A stretch of DNA of 14,728 bases. Origin: Ignavibacteriaceae bacterium (lineage in GTDB: Bacteria > Bacteroidota > Ignavibacteria > Ignavibacteriales > Ignavibacteriaceae). The translations under genes and the position numbers were made by a program. The number at the start of each line of letters is the position of its first letter. The first letter of the stretch is position 1. The notes beneath the pieces are model-generated. The model ran no database searches. It saw nothing but the letters and a program-made list of their open reading frames with translations, and was not told the DNA's origin. The DNA is taken from NCBI GenBank assembly GCA_013388525.1, contig JACAFA010000131.1:1-14728 (forward strand), read 5' to 3'. Shown piece by piece: positions 14,369-14,728 of the stretch.

Positions 14369-14566
14369 ATGACATTTAAAGAAATATTTCATTTCAATAA
14401 CTTCTTGCACAAGATTAAACTTGATAAATCAGAGGAGAATCAAGTTATTGCAGAGCAAGAAAAAGAAATAATTGATAATGATTTGTTGGATGAAGACAGA
14501 TTTTCAGGAAATGAATGGAATCAGGAATACGAATTGATTTATCTTTCTTATGTTCTCGAAAAGTAA
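14369..14566 (+). CDS. Small acidic protein of unknown function
   Basis: The protein has 65 residues, with AGGAAG 9 bp before the ATG. It has no signal peptide, membrane segment or cysteine. The first part (MTFKEIFHFNNFLHKIKLDK) is mildly basic. The rest is strongly acidic and probably helical (EENQVIAEQEKEIIDNDLLDEDRF), ending with aromatic residues (EWNQEYELIYLSYVLEK). No family was recognised. The ribosome-binding site and coding-like composition make it a plausible gene, but a short frame of this size could also be chance. It lies about 100 bp after the terminator of the PstS-like gene, so it is probably transcribed separately. Confidence 0.6.
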   Translation: MTFKEIFHFNNFLHKIKLDKSEENQVIAEQEKEIIDNDLLDEDRFSGNEWNQEYELIYLSYVLEK

Positions 14567-14596
14567 TCTGAATTAAGTAAAAAAAACTCTCCACAG

Positions 14597-14728
14597 TTAA
14601 ACAAACATGGCTGCATTTACCAGCTTCAAATGATCCTTTTGATAACTTTTGTCAATTTCAGGTTTTAACCGTGATGGATAATCAAGCAGACGGATATCAA
14701 TATCAATTCCATTCTTTGAAAGGTTAAC
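14597..14728 (-). CDS. Possible C-terminal end of a minus-strand gene (5' end outside window)
   Basis: On the minus strand a frame is open from the window edge to a TAA at 14599-14597, giving 43 codons. The translation includes GIDIDIRLLDYPSRL and KDHLKLVNAAMFV, which looks like ordinary protein. The product is not recognised. In such AT-rich DNA an open frame of 43 codons is suggestive rather than decisive. A T8 run follows on the minus strand at 14588-14581, but the stem before it is only 4 bp. Confidence 0.4.
   Translation of the reverse strand, partial: VNLSKNGIDIDIRLLDYPSRLKPEIDKSYQKDHLKLVNAAMFV

Noticed and set aside
14581..14608. Minus-strand terminator after the partial gene at the right edge
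   Set aside because: A T8 run is present but the stem before it (AACT/AGTT) is only 4 bp.

Overview
The window is AT-rich (roughly one third G+C by eye). It most resembles an Ignavibacteria / Melioribacter-type member of the Bacteroidota-Chlorobi group. The main evidence is four proteins ending in the type IX secretion (T9SS) type A sorting domain with the group's characteristic N-[YF]-PNPFNP signature. Secreted proteins, lipoproteins, WG repeats, an M28 peptidase and a lone RRM protein fit the same group. No rRNA, tRNA or CRISPR array was seen.

Layout: (1) 1-391, the 3' end of a T9SS cargo gene and a strong terminator. (2) 449-5019, five same-strand genes with gaps of only 32-40 bp, bounded by terminators at 358-394 and 5066-5099. 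They encode two tandem paralogous T9SS cargo proteins with a proline-rich motif, a small SWIM-like zinc-finger protein, a membrane-anchored or secreted beta-propeller, and a WG-repeat lipoprotein. (3) 5285-5953, an unrecognised lipoprotein, convergent with a PP2C/SpoIIE-type phosphatase on the minus strand (6076-6972). (4) 6973-7583, a long non-coding stretch with an isolated terminator and a possible small RNA, then a single-RRM protein with a TTG start. (5) 8092-9012, a secreted calcineurin-like metallophosphoesterase. (6) 9013-9657, a graveyard of two different decayed insertion sequences abutting each other near 9220. (7) 9658-11520 (minus), a large T9SS cargo protein with its own terminator. 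(8) 11759-14239, an M28 metallopeptidase and a PstS-like phosphate-binding lipoprotein 3 bp apart, then a small acidic protein and possibly the end of another minus-strand gene at the right edge.

Most proteins here act at or beyond the cell envelope. The T9SS cargo proteins would be exported across the outer membrane, while the lipoproteins, phosphoesterase and peptidase act in the periplasm or outside. The cytoplasmic products are the SWIM-like protein, the phosphatase, the RRM protein and perhaps the 65-residue protein.

No clearly new defence or enzymatic system is evident. The best leads are the LPPxPP...FDxR motif shared by three surface proteins, the conserved-looking five-gene cluster that mixes surface proteins with a cytoplasmic zinc-finger protein, the candidate small RNA near 7170-7250, and the two-layer insertion-sequence wreck.
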